From Synechocystis sp. LKSZ1 (GTDB lineage Bacteria; Cyanobacteriota; Cyanobacteriia; Cyanobacteriales; Microcystaceae): 64,000 bases of DNA. Below the pieces are notes generated by a model. The model searched no databases and was not told the origin of the DNA. It saw nothing but the letters and a program-made list of their open reading frames with translations. The stretch lies in the NCBI RefSeq assembly GCF_040436315.1, contig NZ_AP031572.1, positions 620,001 through 684,000 on the forward strand, written 5' to 3'. Of the stretch, positions 31,188 through 39,933 are shown one piece after another (within the stretch, counting starts at the first letter, position 1; every line of letters begins with the position of its first letter). Made by a program: the position numbers and the translations under genes.

Positions 31188-31782
31188 AAGAAACCGTAGA
31201 GCGAGCCTAGAGGAAGTACAGCAAGAAAGACGAGATTACTGGTCAGTCATTGGGCAAGAAGAACCGGAAAACTTGGTATTCCTGGATGAAATGGGAATTT
31301 TACTGGGGATAATGCGCGATAGGGCTCGTAGCTTGGCCGGGACGAGAGCCTATGACTTTGACTGTACCTACAGAGGACAGCGCCTCAATTATATTGGTGC
31401 GATGAGCCTCAATGGTGTTTTATCGCTCAAGCTCTTACCCCAATCTCTTAATAAAGAGTTGTTCCAAGAGTATGTCAAGGAGGAACTAGTACCGAATCTC
31501 TGGAAGGGAGCGACCGTGGTGATGGACAACCTCCAGGTTCACAAAGTAGAAGGAGTCAAAGAAATGTTGGAGGAAGTAGGGGCGAAGATTATTTATCTGC
31601 CGCGCTATTCGCCTGACTTCAATCCCATCGAGCATCTCTGGTGGGAATTGAAGGCTTTTGTGCGACGCTTTAGACCCAAGGAGCGAGAGACCGTAGAAAA
31701 GTTTCTGAAAATAGCGGTTCTACTGAATTCTGCTGACACCAGAAAAAACTACTTTACCCACTGTTGCTACTGTGCCACATAG
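31180..31782 (+). CDS. IS630 transposase, second frame (DDE catalytic part)
   Basis: Read from the A-run, this frame continues the transposase (KKTKRNRRASLEEVQQERRDYW...) and carries the catalytic triad: Asp in LVFLDEMG, Asp in VVMDNLQVHK and Glu in NPIEHLWWELK. The first in-frame ATG is at about 31,291, after part of the domain, so expression probably needs a shift at the eight-A run (ribosomal frameshift or polymerase slippage, net one base skipped). Two-frame IS630 elements are common. An alternative is a simple inactivating mutation in the run. Confidence 0.8.
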   Translation, partial: KTKRNRRASLEEVQQERRDYWSVIGQEEPENLVFLDEMGILLGIMRDRARSLAGTRAYDFDCTYRGQRLNYIGAMSLNGVLSLKLLPQSLNKELFQEYVKEELVPNLWKGATVVMDNLQVHKVEGVKEMLEEVGAKIIYLPRYSPDFNPIEHLWWELKAFVRRFRPKERETVEKFLKIAVLLNSADTRKNYFTHCCYCAT

Positions 31783-32034
31783 ATGGCGAATCCGCTGTAA
31801 ATCGGGCGTATCTACCCGAAATGGTTCGTATATACTTGGCTTGGTCTGACGCCTTCGATGTGCCTATTTCAATCATTTTACTCCCCTCTAGCCTTTCCGT
31901 ACTAACTTGACTTAGATGCAATTGAACTCGCCGATGGCGGCCCCTCCGTAACTCCCGAATTGCCAAGCGGCCGCAGTTCGGTGCAGTGCCGGGTTCGACA
32001 CTCCCATCTCTCCTGTCCGCATATGCCTCATCAG

Positions 32035-32757
32035 TCAAAGCTCTAGGCCGGATTCCCGCAACCGTTGCTCCAATAGCGCTAAGCGTTCCAGGGCCGTTTG
32101 CTTGGCTTGACGTTCCAGGGCGACCAATTCCATGCCCCACAGGAGTAAATTGTCTTGGGCATCCCACCAGCGTAGCCAGTAGCCAGCACGATTTTCCCGA
32201 GTCCCTTGCCATACGCCCAAAAAGAGTTGCAGTTCCTCTAACCAGTAGCATTGCTGATCATTTGCCCGGCGTAGTTGGTAGTGCCCTCCTTCATCGAGAC
32301 GATAGACTTCTAAGGTTCCTTGCTGGGGATCGAACAAGACATAGTTAGGCACCTGGAGGATCTGTTCATAAAAGAACCACTTGCCCGGGGGATAGGTCGG
32401 CTTCGTAGAATGTTCACCGCCATCGGTATCGGAGAGAAATTCCATCACCACCGTCGGGAGATCCCCCTGGAGTTGGGGGGTATAGCTCCGTTGAATGGTT
32501 TCTCGCGGCATGCTTAGCACTAGAATATAAGCCCAATCCGGTGCTTTGACAACGGTTTTGCCGTCCACCTGAGCACATAGGCCGTAGTTAGTGGTAATCA
32601 GGCTTTGGGGCGTCAGGCGTTGGGCCAGTTCCAGGCTTTCGGTGAGGGCGGCGGCGATCGCCGGTTGATTGACGTTATCCACGGGGTCATCCGCTAAGAC
32701 AAAATCATCGGGGGGAGCTTCCCAGCGGATCTGGGGACGGGCAATTGCAACCACCAT
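32035..32757 (-). CDS. Uma2-family (DUF820) protein, second copy
   Basis: A 240-residue Uma2-like protein, clearly diverged from the one at 26,864-27,556. The PD-(D/E)XK-like pieces are APDWAYILVLS, LPTVVMEFLSDTDGG and PNYVLFDPQQGTLEVYRL. The tail (ERQAKQTALERLALLEQRLRESGLEL) is helical and ends in the same G-[IL]-E-[PL]-type finish as the other copy. Function is unknown. It lies 235 bp downstream of the IS630 element's right end. I see nothing recognisable in that gap. Confidence 0.78.
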   Translation of the reverse strand: MVVAIARPQIRWEAPPDDFVLADDPVDNVNQPAIAAALTESLELAQRLTPQSLITTNYGLCAQVDGKTVVKAPDWAYILVLSMPRETIQRSYTPQLQGDLPTVVMEFLSDTDGGEHSTKPTYPPGKWFFYEQILQVPNYVLFDPQQGTLEVYRLDEGGHYQLRRANDQQCYWLEELQLFLGVWQGTRENRAGYWLRWWDAQDNLLLWGMELVALERQAKQTALERLALLEQRLRESGLEL

Positions 32758-33076
32758 GGCCAGGCTTGAACATTATTGAGGCTTTAAGTTTAACGCAGTT
32801 GACGAACGGGTGTGCCTAGGCGTGGGAGACCGTCTGGGGGAGAAAACGCGGTAAATAAATCCGTTTTTCGAAGGCGATCTCAACTGACGAACTTTTATTA
32901 ATAATTTTTAATGCTCCAATGTAGATGGCTGTTAAGCATATGTTATTTGTAGGATACTCTAAAGTACTTGTCAAGTGTCTTCCGTCTTTCTCTTACTCGA
33001 GGGGGCCCCTTGTAAAAATTAAGTTTTTGATCGAAGTTTGCGGCCCCTCGAAAATTCCTCACTAAGCTGGAGGGGA
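32758..33076. other. Intergenic region between divergent Uma2 and flotillin-operon genes, with inverted repeat
   Basis: This 319-bp region has no plausible gene. Near its right end TCGAGGGGGCC (32,997-33,007) can pair with GGCCCCTCGA (33,042-33,051) with one bulged G, around an AT-rich 34-base centre. The second arm ends 25 bp before the flotillin-operon ATG, so the structure may lie in its promoter or leader. The middle part is AT-rich and may hold the divergent promoters. I could not assign boxes with confidence. Confidence 0.45.
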
Positions 33077-33847
33077 ATGCACTCTAGCAAACTGATGCTA
33101 TTTCACTTGGCAAATTTACCCTATTGGCTCTTTCTCGGGGCCGGCCTCGTTTGCTTGGGGCTGATTATTTTTTCCGGTGATGCCGAGGATGACCTGGATC
33201 TGGGGGAAAGCGCTCTAGAAATGGAACTCCGGCCCGACCTCGACTTACCCGAGGGAGCAGAAATGGAGAATGCCAGTATTTCCTTTCAGTTGCTGGGTTG
33301 GCTTGGTTTTGGCAAAGCGCCCTTTCTACTGCTGGTGGGCATTGATTTTAGCTTCTGGGGCATTCTGGGCTGGATGCTGAACGTTTTTCTGGGCAGTACG
33401 ACGGGAAGGATGCCCACTCATTTATGGGGCCTAGGCGGCCTGGTGCTATTGATTTCGCTCGGTCTAAGCCTCTGGTTAGGGCGTTTATGCTCTCGTCCCA
33501 TTGCCAGCCTGTTTGTTTCCTTTGGCCAGGATGTGAGCCAAGAACGGCTGATCGGTTGTGTGGGAACCGTCACTTCCAAAACACTTCCTTATCTTTCCAG
33601 TGGCAAAATTGGTCAGGCCCATGTCTACGATGCGGCGGGTAATTTGCTAACCATTACCGTGGCCCTGCCCCACTGGGCCCAGGTGATTCCCCACCATAAC
33701 CAAAATATTTTAATTATTGATCAATCCCCCCAGAGCCATACCTATTTAGCCATTGCCAAGGACAGTTCGGATGAAGATAAATGGCTCCATCAAAGTCTGC
33801 CTTCATCCCTCGACCATCAACCCCATTCTCTAGAGGAATCCCCATGA
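33077..33847 (+). CDS. YqiJ/DUF1449-like membrane partner of flotillin
   Basis: A 256-residue protein with about three hydrophobic segments (near residues 8-30, 85-110 and 120-150) and a C-terminal OB-fold-like part (LIGCVGTVTSKTL...GKIGQAHVYDAAGNLLTITV), the layout of YqiJ/YuaF/NfeD-type proteins that accompany flotillins. ATG 33077 is chosen because GGAGGGG lies just upstream; a longer TTG-started form is less likely. Its stop overlaps the flotillin ATG by four bases (ATGA), so the two are coupled. The role is probably membrane-microdomain organisation. Confidence 0.78.
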   Translation: MHSSKLMLFHLANLPYWLFLGAGLVCLGLIIFSGDAEDDLDLGESALEMELRPDLDLPEGAEMENASISFQLLGWLGFGKAPFLLLVGIDFSFWGILGWMLNVFLGSTTGRMPTHLWGLGGLVLLISLGLSLWLGRLCSRPIASLFVSFGQDVSQERLIGCVGTVTSKTLPYLSSGKIGQAHVYDAAGNLLTITVALPHWAQVIPHHNQNILIIDQSPQSHTYLAIAKDSSDEDKWLHQSLPSSLDHQPHSLEESP

Positions 33848-35793
33848 AATTCTGGTTTGTTCTCCTGCAATCCCTCCCCCTGGCTACCTCATCAGCGGTG
33901 TTAGCGACGCCAGAACCCCAGCAGGAAATCCTCGTGGCCCAGGCCCAGCCCCTGCCGACACCTCAAGATTCATCTTTGGGTGGCCTAAATGCCCTCATTC
34001 TTTTTCCAGCGGTTATTATTTCGGTTCTTTTTTTGATTCTAATTACGATTTTTATCTATACCCGTTTCTACGTTATCGCTCCCAATAACGAAGCGATTGT
34101 ACGCACGGGTGGGGTGTTTAAAAAAGACCAGTTAGTCATCCTCCACGGCGGCTGTATTGTCATTCCGGGTTTCCATGAAGTGACACGGGTTTCTTTGCGG
34201 GAAATTTCCATTGATGTGGTACGCACGGGAAATTTAGCGGTTCGTACCCAAGACTACATGCGGGCCAATATGCGGGTTACTTTTTATGTTTGTATTAACC
34301 CTGAACGCAATGATATTTTAACGGCGGCGGCTAGGCTCTCGAAAAAAGGTCAGATTTCCGCCTCCGAGATCCAAGAGGCCTTGGAAAAACGGGCCGATGA
34401 TGCAATCCGAGCGGCGGCGAAGAAGAAAAAATTAGCGGAACTGGATTCAGATAAATTGGGCTTTGCCGATGAAGTTTTAAACTTGATTCAAAATGACCTC
34501 AAGAAAGTGGGCTTGACCCTCAATAATATTGCTATTTCTGAAATTGAGGAAAGTGATACCTACGATGAAAATAACTTCTTTGATGCCCAGGGGGTCAGGC
34601 TCAGAACAGAAACCATCCAGCATTCCATCCAACAAAAACGGGAAGTTGAATTAACTACTCGCGTCATTATCGAACAGAAAGAACTGGCCGCCGAAAAGCA
34701 AAGTTTAGATATTGCCAAACAAAAAGAAGATGCTAGTATTACCCAGCAAAAGCAAATTGAATTGCTAAAAATGACCCAACGCAAGGAAATTGAATCCCAA
34801 AAGGCACAACAGGAACGGGAAGTACAAGAGGCAAAAGATCAGGAATTAGCAAAAATTGAACGCAATAAAATCCTTCAGGAGCGGGCCATTGAAGAAGAGC
34901 GGATTCAAAAACAATTAGCTGTTCAAAATAGCCAGATTGCCGCCGATATCACCCTAGAGGAACAACAAAAGCAACTGAAGGTGGCCCAAGCGCTACAAAA
35001 ACAAGAAGCCGAAGTGGCCGAAATTCAACGGCAGAAAACCATCGAAGCCTCCCGTCTACAAGCCCAGGCTGAAATCGCGATGGCGGAACAAAAATCCCAA
35101 TTGGCCCAGCAAGCGGCGGCCATTGCCATTGCCACAAAAGAAAAGGAACGTCTAGAGGCCGATGCCCTCAAGGCCAAAGCGGAATCGGCCGTCGTCACGG
35201 CCCAGGCGGTGGAACAGGCAGAACGGGAACAACAACTGGCCCTGATTGCCGCTCAACAGGAAGCTGAAAAACGCCGTATTGCCGATCAAAACGTGGTGGA
35301 GTTAGATGTCTTCCGTCGCCGTCGCCAGGCGGAAATTGCTCGTCAGGCCGCTGAACTCGAAGCAGAATCCATCCGCACCTTAGCCGATGCCAACCAACAC
35401 AAGGCCCTGGCCGAAGCCCAAGGTCAACGGGCCTTGATCGAAGCCCAAAATAGTTTAAGTACCGCTAATCGCACAGCAGAACTGATTAAAACCCTGTGGC
35501 CGGAACTGGTGGAACAATTACCGGAATTACTCAAGGCCCTGGCCCCCCAACCTGGTGTGCTCGGGGAATCCCGCATTTATTCTTTTCCGGGTTTGAACGG
35601 AGACAATGGTGCAGATATTAATAAACTATTGCTTTCGACCAGTGGCATTACCTTAATTAATAGTCTGCTCAACGAAGGGAAATTGGGAACAGTGTTACAA
35701 CAGGTTAAAGGATTCTTGGAGCAAGACAAACCCCAGGAGAGCCTCGAAGCCCCTTCTTTAGTCAGTGAATCTGATCCCCTAGAGTCTGTTTAA
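33844..35793 (+). CDS. Flotillin (YqiK/FloT-like SPFH protein)
   Basis: A 649-residue protein. A signal-like N-terminus is followed by one strong membrane segment (about residues 48-75), an SPFH/band-7 domain (RFYVIAPNNEAIVRTGG..., SLREISIDV, DYMRANMRVTFYV) and a very long Glu/Ala/Gln/Lys-rich coiled coil from about 240 to 550, then a short C-terminal domain. This is the architecture of YqiK-type flotillins, which oligomerise in ordered membrane patches. The start at 33844 gives an ATGA overlap with the YqiJ-like gene; upstream open frame belongs to that gene. Confidence 0.88.
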   Translation: MKFWFVLLQSLPLATSSAVLATPEPQQEILVAQAQPLPTPQDSSLGGLNALILFPAVIISVLFLILITIFIYTRFYVIAPNNEAIVRTGGVFKKDQLVILHGGCIVIPGFHEVTRVSLREISIDVVRTGNLAVRTQDYMRANMRVTFYVCINPERNDILTAAARLSKKGQISASEIQEALEKRADDAIRAAAKKKKLAELDSDKLGFADEVLNLIQNDLKKVGLTLNNIAISEIEESDTYDENNFFDAQGVRLRTETIQHSIQQKREVELTTRVIIEQKELAAEKQSLDIAKQKEDASITQQKQIELLKMTQRKEIESQKAQQEREVQEAKDQELAKIERNKILQERAIEEERIQKQLAVQNSQIAADITLEEQQKQLKVAQALQKQEAEVAEIQRQKTIEASRLQAQAEIAMAEQKSQLAQQAAAIAIATKEKERLEADALKAKAESAVVTAQAVEQAEREQQLALIAAQQEAEKRRIADQNVVELDVFRRRRQAEIARQAAELEAESIRTLADANQHKALAEAQGQRALIEAQNSLSTANRTAELIKTLWPELVEQLPELLKALAPQPGVLGESRIYSFPGLNGDNGADINKLLLSTSGITLINSLLNEGKLGTVLQQVKGFLEQDKPQESLEAPSLVSESDPLESV

Positions 35794-35836
35794 ACAGTTT
35801 AGACGAATTTTAGTTTTAATAGAGGAAATCTTAAAT

Positions 35837-36328
35837 ATGGACAGTGAAAACCTAGATTTTTTGGAAGACCCATTCCTTGATCAAGAAGCTGTCAGCGCCA
35901 TAGATAACTATTTTGATCAACTTTTGACGGATTATCCTACGGGAATTAAGCCGGGAGAGTACAATTTGGAAGCGTCAATGGGCAAAGACAATGTGCCGAC
36001 CATTCAACTGGTCAATAATATCTTATTCAAGGCCCTGCAAAAAGAGGCCCAAGAGTTGAGAATTATTCCGTTAAAACGCGAAATCCTCATTCGTGCTAAT
36101 CAGGGAACGGGGTTTTATGAGTTGCTCAACACAAAACTACCGGTGCTCCTCATCGAATCTATCGTGAATATCATTCGCTTAAATGCAGGGATGGAAAAGC
36201 TGGCGAAAAACAAACCGGTAGTCGGCAAGATGCTCTTAATCCACAAAGACACGGTTAAGGAAGTTGTCATTAGGACATTGCCCGGTACCCACGGAACCAG
36301 TTTATCTTTATCTTTTCAAAATAAGTAA
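35837..36328 (+). CDS. Stand-alone GspE/PilB N-domain-like protein without ATPase motor
   Basis: A 163-residue protein. Residues 53-160 follow the N-terminal domain of GspE/PilB secretion ATPases: VPTIQLVNNILFKALQKEAQ (the APxVKLVN...A..GASDIH helix), LIESIVNIIRLNAGME (the I.SRIK..A.LDIAE helix) and EVVIRTLPGTHGTSLSLSF (the RVS.LPT..GEK.V.RLL strand pair). No Walker A, Asp box or Walker B follows, because the protein ends there. It could regulate a type IV pilus motor or be a repurposed fold. It lies 43 bp after the flotillin gene. The homology is my reading of pattern, not a search result. Confidence 0.6.
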   Translation: MDSENLDFLEDPFLDQEAVSAIDNYFDQLLTDYPTGIKPGEYNLEASMGKDNVPTIQLVNNILFKALQKEAQELRIIPLKREILIRANQGTGFYELLNTKLPVLLIESIVNIIRLNAGMEKLAKNKPVVGKMLLIHKDTVKEVVIRTLPGTHGTSLSLSFQNK

Positions 36329-36541
36329 ACTCAATGACGTTTTTGATTTGATAACCTGTTGGAAAGGCCCCCCGCCCCGTCAAGCTGAAACGTCCACTGG
36401 AAAAAATTTTTACCCCCACTTTTTCTGACTTGAAAACTGGCCCCTAGCAAGGAATTCAGAGGGTGATCCTTCTTTGAGAAACAAGTACCAAATTCCATGA
36501 TAATACAATACTCTCAGGCTAGACGGGGGGAAATTGAGGGC

Positions 36542-37228
36542 CTAAACGAGGCGATGGATATTATCATTTAGGCCGATCAAAACGAGGATCATCCCCTCAC
36601 TGATTTTTTCCTGGGGAGAGGGATTAATTTTAAATTTTTCCTCCGAACCAATAGCGAGAACACTAACACCGTAGTTTTTTCGTAGTTGTAGTTCCGCAAG
36701 GGTTTTATCCCAAAATTCCTCCGGGGCTAACAGTTCCACAATACTGTTTTCACAGTCGAGTCGAAAGCGGTCAACAATAGCGGGCTTGGTCAAGCGATAG
36801 GCTAGGTCTTGACCGGCCTCCTGCTCAGGGAAAACAATCAGATCCACCCCCAGCCGCTGCAATATTTTTTCGTGAATATCGGAGGAGACTTTCGCTACCA
36901 CGGACTTAACTCCGCCTTCCTTGAGGTTCAAGCAAGTAATAATACTTTCCTTGAGATAATTACCGATAGCCACAATCACTGTCTCAAATTCAAAAACGCC
37001 CGCTTCCCGGAGGGCATTATCATCGGTTGAGTCGAGGGTAATGGCATTGCCCACCACGCGATCTGCCAATGCCTCAGCCACCAGTTTTTCATCTTGATCA
37101 ATGCCGAGAACATCGTAGCCATTTTTGTGAAAGGTTTCACAGACAGCTCGACCAAAACGTCCCAGGCCAATCACCGCAAATTGTCGTTTATCTTGGCGAA
37201 TGAGGTTTAAAAAATTGACCGTTCTCAT
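36542..37228 (-). CDS. ktrA: KtrA-type K+ uptake regulatory subunit
   Basis: A 228-residue cytosolic RCK protein that forms an octameric ring under KtrB and gates K+ entry in response to ATP/ADP. The RCK_N Rossmann motif VIGLGRFGRAV and an acidic residue in VLGIDQDE bind the nucleotide. RCK_C follows (DRFRLDCENSIVELLAPEEFW...). ATG 37228 (MRTVNFLNL) is preferred over an upstream TTG. It lies 99 bp after ktrB, third in an apparent dgdA-ktrB-ktrA operon. It is convergent with the GspE-N-like gene. Confidence 0.9.
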   Translation of the reverse strand: MRTVNFLNLIRQDKRQFAVIGLGRFGRAVCETFHKNGYDVLGIDQDEKLVAEALADRVVGNAITLDSTDDNALREAGVFEFETVIVAIGNYLKESIITCLNLKEGGVKSVVAKVSSDIHEKILQRLGVDLIVFPEQEAGQDLAYRLTKPAIVDRFRLDCENSIVELLAPEEFWDKTLAELQLRKNYGVSVLAIGSEEKFKINPSPQEKISEGMILVLIGLNDNIHRLV

Positions 37229-37327
37229 GGCAGAAACTAAAAATACAGCGGTGTTGATTAGGGGCAAGAAAAATTGAAGAATTCAGGGACATCGAAATCC
37301 GGCCCCTTCTCCAGAATATCGTTATCG

Positions 37328-38674
37328 TTAACCGACGAGGAGATTTTCTTCAGGATGGTGTAGCATACTCGGTTTGGGGTCCCCAACGATGGCAGCCATC
37401 AGTAAAATAACTCCCACCCGACCGATGTACATAGTAGCAATAATCACTAATTGAGAGAGAGGGGTCAGGCTAGCGGTAATGCCCATGGATAAACCCACGG
37501 TGCCAAAAGCCGAAACGACTTCAAATAAAATGGGAACCGCTTCGAGGGAAGAATTAATTTTTTGCTCAATAAAGGTAATCAAGCTAGTTGCAATAATTAC
37601 TGTTACCAGGGAACCAAAGGTGACAGCAATTGCCTTAAAAACTAGGGTGTTGGGAATAGTTCTTTTGTAGATAACGATGGTTTCTTGACCACGCAAAACG
37701 GAACGGGTACAGTTGGTCAGGATGCTGAGGGTTGTGGTTTTGATACCGCCGCCGGTACCACTGGGACTAGCACCAACAAACATGAGAATCATGGTAATTA
37801 GCAGGGAATTAATCTCCAGCTTACCGTTATCAACAGTATTAAAGCCGGCAGTGCGTGTCGTCACTGATTGAAACCAAGCTGCTAGTAATTTATCTTGCCA
37901 GCCCATAGGGCCAAGGGTTTCAGGATTTTGTGATTCAATTAAAAGAAAAGCAATAGTTCCTAAAAATAATAGAAATAGGGTGAATTTAACAACGACCTTG
38001 AAATTGAGAGAAAAACTGAATTTTTGTTTGCTCCGTAGGCGCAGTCCTTCTAACCAAAAATAACATTCAATAATAACCTGGTAGCCAATGCCGCCAAAAA
38101 TAATTAGTCCTGTAATCACAAAGTTAATGATAATAGAATCATGGTAGCCCATTAAACTATCTTTAAAAAGACTAAAGCCAGCGTTATTAAAAGCACTAAC
38201 ACTATGGAACAGACCTAGCCAGAGAGATTCTTGAAGGGGATGATCTTGGGAGAATTTATAGGTCAGAAAGAAGGCCCCCGTTAGTTCAAAGAGCAGTGTC
38301 GTCGCAAAAATGGATTTAATTAAATTACGACTGCCTTGTAGAAAGGGACGGTCAAAGGATTCTTGAATAGCAAACTTCTGTTGTAGGTCAAACTTACGAC
38401 CAATTAACAGCATTAAAAAGGTGGTGACGGTCATGTAGCCCAGTCCCCCTACCTGGACTAATAAAACCAGGATCAGTTCGCCCCAAAAGGAAAAGTAGGT
38501 ATTGGGGTCAACTACACTCAGGCCCGTCACGCAGACAGCAGAGGTAGAGGTAAACAGGGCCACCAAGAAATTCCCCCAGGTTCCCGTCGTAGTAGCAAAG
38601 GGCATCGTTAGAAGCAGAGCACCAACGAGAATCACCGCCAGAAAGCCCAAACAGATACTGCGCGAAATGGTCAT
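37328..38674 (-). CDS. ktrB: KtrB-type Na+-dependent K+ channel subunit
   Basis: A 448-residue membrane protein of the Trk/Ktr/HKT family with four M1-P-M2 repeats. Pore-loop glycines are visible as STSAVCVTGLSVVD (first), SVSAFNNAGFSLF (second), SVTTRTAGFNTVD (third) and VVSAFGTVGLSMG (fourth). These line the K+ filter. KtrB works with the KtrA ring encoded next. It starts 6 bp after the DgdA-like gene, the neighbour order also seen in Synechocystis 6803 (slr1508-slr1509). Confidence 0.92.
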   Translation of the reverse strand: MTISRSICLGFLAVILVGALLLTMPFATTTGTWGNFLVALFTSTSAVCVTGLSVVDPNTYFSFWGELILVLLVQVGGLGYMTVTTFLMLLIGRKFDLQQKFAIQESFDRPFLQGSRNLIKSIFATTLLFELTGAFFLTYKFSQDHPLQESLWLGLFHSVSAFNNAGFSLFKDSLMGYHDSIIINFVITGLIIFGGIGYQVIIECYFWLEGLRLRSKQKFSFSLNFKVVVKFTLFLLFLGTIAFLLIESQNPETLGPMGWQDKLLAAWFQSVTTRTAGFNTVDNGKLEINSLLITMILMFVGASPSGTGGGIKTTTLSILTNCTRSVLRGQETIVIYKRTIPNTLVFKAIAVTFGSLVTVIIATSLITFIEQKINSSLEAVPILFEVVSAFGTVGLSMGITASLTPLSQLVIIATMYIGRVGVILLMAAIVGDPKPSMLHHPEENLLVG

Positions 38675-38680
38675 TCGAGG

Positions 38681-39832
38681 TTAGTAATGATTGAATGCAA
38701 TGGGACGCTGATGGGCCGGGAGGATTTCATCGTAGAGGGCCTCCAGTTGGTCAATATTGCGGCTAAAGGTATAGCGCTCTAGCACTCGTTGTCGGGCCTT
38801 TTGGCCGAGAATTTCAGTAATTTCGGGATGATCCCGCAGCAAGGGCAAGAGGGTTTTTAATTGGGTTGTGACCCCCTGGGTATTCAAGATAATGCCGGCT
38901 TCCTCTAGGACTTCCCCATCCGCTCCGGCATCCGTCGCCAAGCAGGCCGTCCCACAGGCCATAGCCTCCAGCAGAGAAAGGGACAGGCCCTCGACCAAGG
39001 ATGGCAAAATAAAGGCATCGGCCCCCCGTAGGAGTTGAATACGGGTCTCTTCCTCTGCAATAAAGCCCAACCAATGAATACCCAATTCCGGGCCGTAGGC
39101 TGACTGGAGGGCCGCCTTGAGCAGGCCATCGCCCACGATCAGTAGTTTACAATCATCCCCCATTTCCGATAGCTTCCAGGCTTTGAGCAGGGATTCCACA
39201 TTTTTTTCTGGGGCAATGCGACCCAGATAGATAAATAAATGCTGGGCCCGATACTCCCGTTTGGCCCTGGACTCCCCTGGAGAATATTTCTCTACATCCA
39301 CGCCATTGGGAATAATCACCAGGCGTTGACGGGGTACGCCGAGTTTGAGGAGTAAATTTTGCTGGAGATGGGAAAAGACAATCACCCGGTCGTACTGAGC
39401 TAAAAAAGGTGCGTAGAGCTGATAGGTTAGGAACTGAGTACTAGAAGAAAGATTGCGCAGGCGACTATCAAAGGGGGGATGAAAGGTGGCCACCAGGGGA
39501 ATCCCCAATTCCTCACAGATTTCCGGTAAGCGAAAGTCTAGAGGAGAGAGCGTCAAGGACGCGTGGACAATATCTGGCTTGAGCTTGGCCAGGGCCTCGG
39601 CCAAAATCCGGCTCGATTTAGGCGTGGGAATGGTATAGATGGTTGACTTGAATAAGAAAGGAAGTACCACCTCGGGGCAGTTCGGTTCACTCTCTCCGGT
39701 GGTTTCTTCCTCCTGGGCGAAATGCAAAAAGCTAACTTGGTGCCCTCGGTCGAGTAAGGCATTCGTGACTTCTCGACCGTAGGTAACATTGCCACAGAAC
39801 GGCGATTTTTTTCCCAGCCAAGCAATGTGCAT
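38681..39832 (-). CDS. dgdA: Digalactosyldiacylglycerol synthase DgdA-like glycosyltransferase (also called KtrE)
   Basis: A 383-residue GT4/GT-B glycosyltransferase with the donor-site pattern YLGRIAPEKNVESLLKAW and the EX7E motif in EGLSLSLLEAMACGTACLATD. It has no membrane segment and is expected to be peripheral. In Synechocystis 6803 the gene beside ktrB (slr1508) encodes the synthase that adds the second galactose to MGDG to make DGDG, and was earlier described as KtrE. The same adjacency and sequence style support that call. Its stop lies 6 bp before ktrB. Confidence 0.82.
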   Translation of the reverse strand: MHIAWLGKKSPFCGNVTYGREVTNALLDRGHQVSFLHFAQEEETTGESEPNCPEVVLPFLFKSTIYTIPTPKSSRILAEALAKLKPDIVHASLTLSPLDFRLPEICEELGIPLVATFHPPFDSRLRNLSSSTQFLTYQLYAPFLAQYDRVIVFSHLQQNLLLKLGVPRQRLVIIPNGVDVEKYSPGESRAKREYRAQHLFIYLGRIAPEKNVESLLKAWKLSEMGDDCKLLIVGDGLLKAALQSAYGPELGIHWLGFIAEEETRIQLLRGADAFILPSLVEGLSLSLLEAMACGTACLATDAGADGEVLEEAGIILNTQGVTTQLKTLLPLLRDHPEITEILGQKARQRVLERYTFSRNIDQLEALYDEILPAHQRPIAFNHY

Positions 39833-39933
39833 GTTCTGAAATTGGTGGACTACTCCACCCCTGTGCGGAAGACACCGATTATCTTAGAGCAAAATTGCGG
39901 CCCTGCTACGGCTCTTCTAGCCCAAGACCGGTT

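Larger units (their letters stand above)
30765..31799 (+). mobile_element. IS630-family insertion sequence with TA target duplication
   Basis: About 1,031 bp bounded by imperfect 13-bp inverted repeats: CAGCAGATTCTCC at 30,767-30,779 and the complement of GGCGAATCCGCTG at 31,785-31,797 (two mismatches). Both ends are flanked by TA (30,765-30,766 and 31,798-31,799), the target duplication of the IS630/Tc1-mariner group. Inside are two overlapping frames that together make one DDE transposase. It inserted between hisA and a Uma2 gene and interrupts no recognisable gene. The intact ends and catalytic residues suggest a recent, possibly active copy. Confidence 0.88.

Noticed and set aside
31754-32251. 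165-residue minus-strand open frame to the right of the IS630 element
   Set aside because: It runs out of frame through the Uma2 gene and the IS end, has no recognisable domain and has a composition like a random frame.
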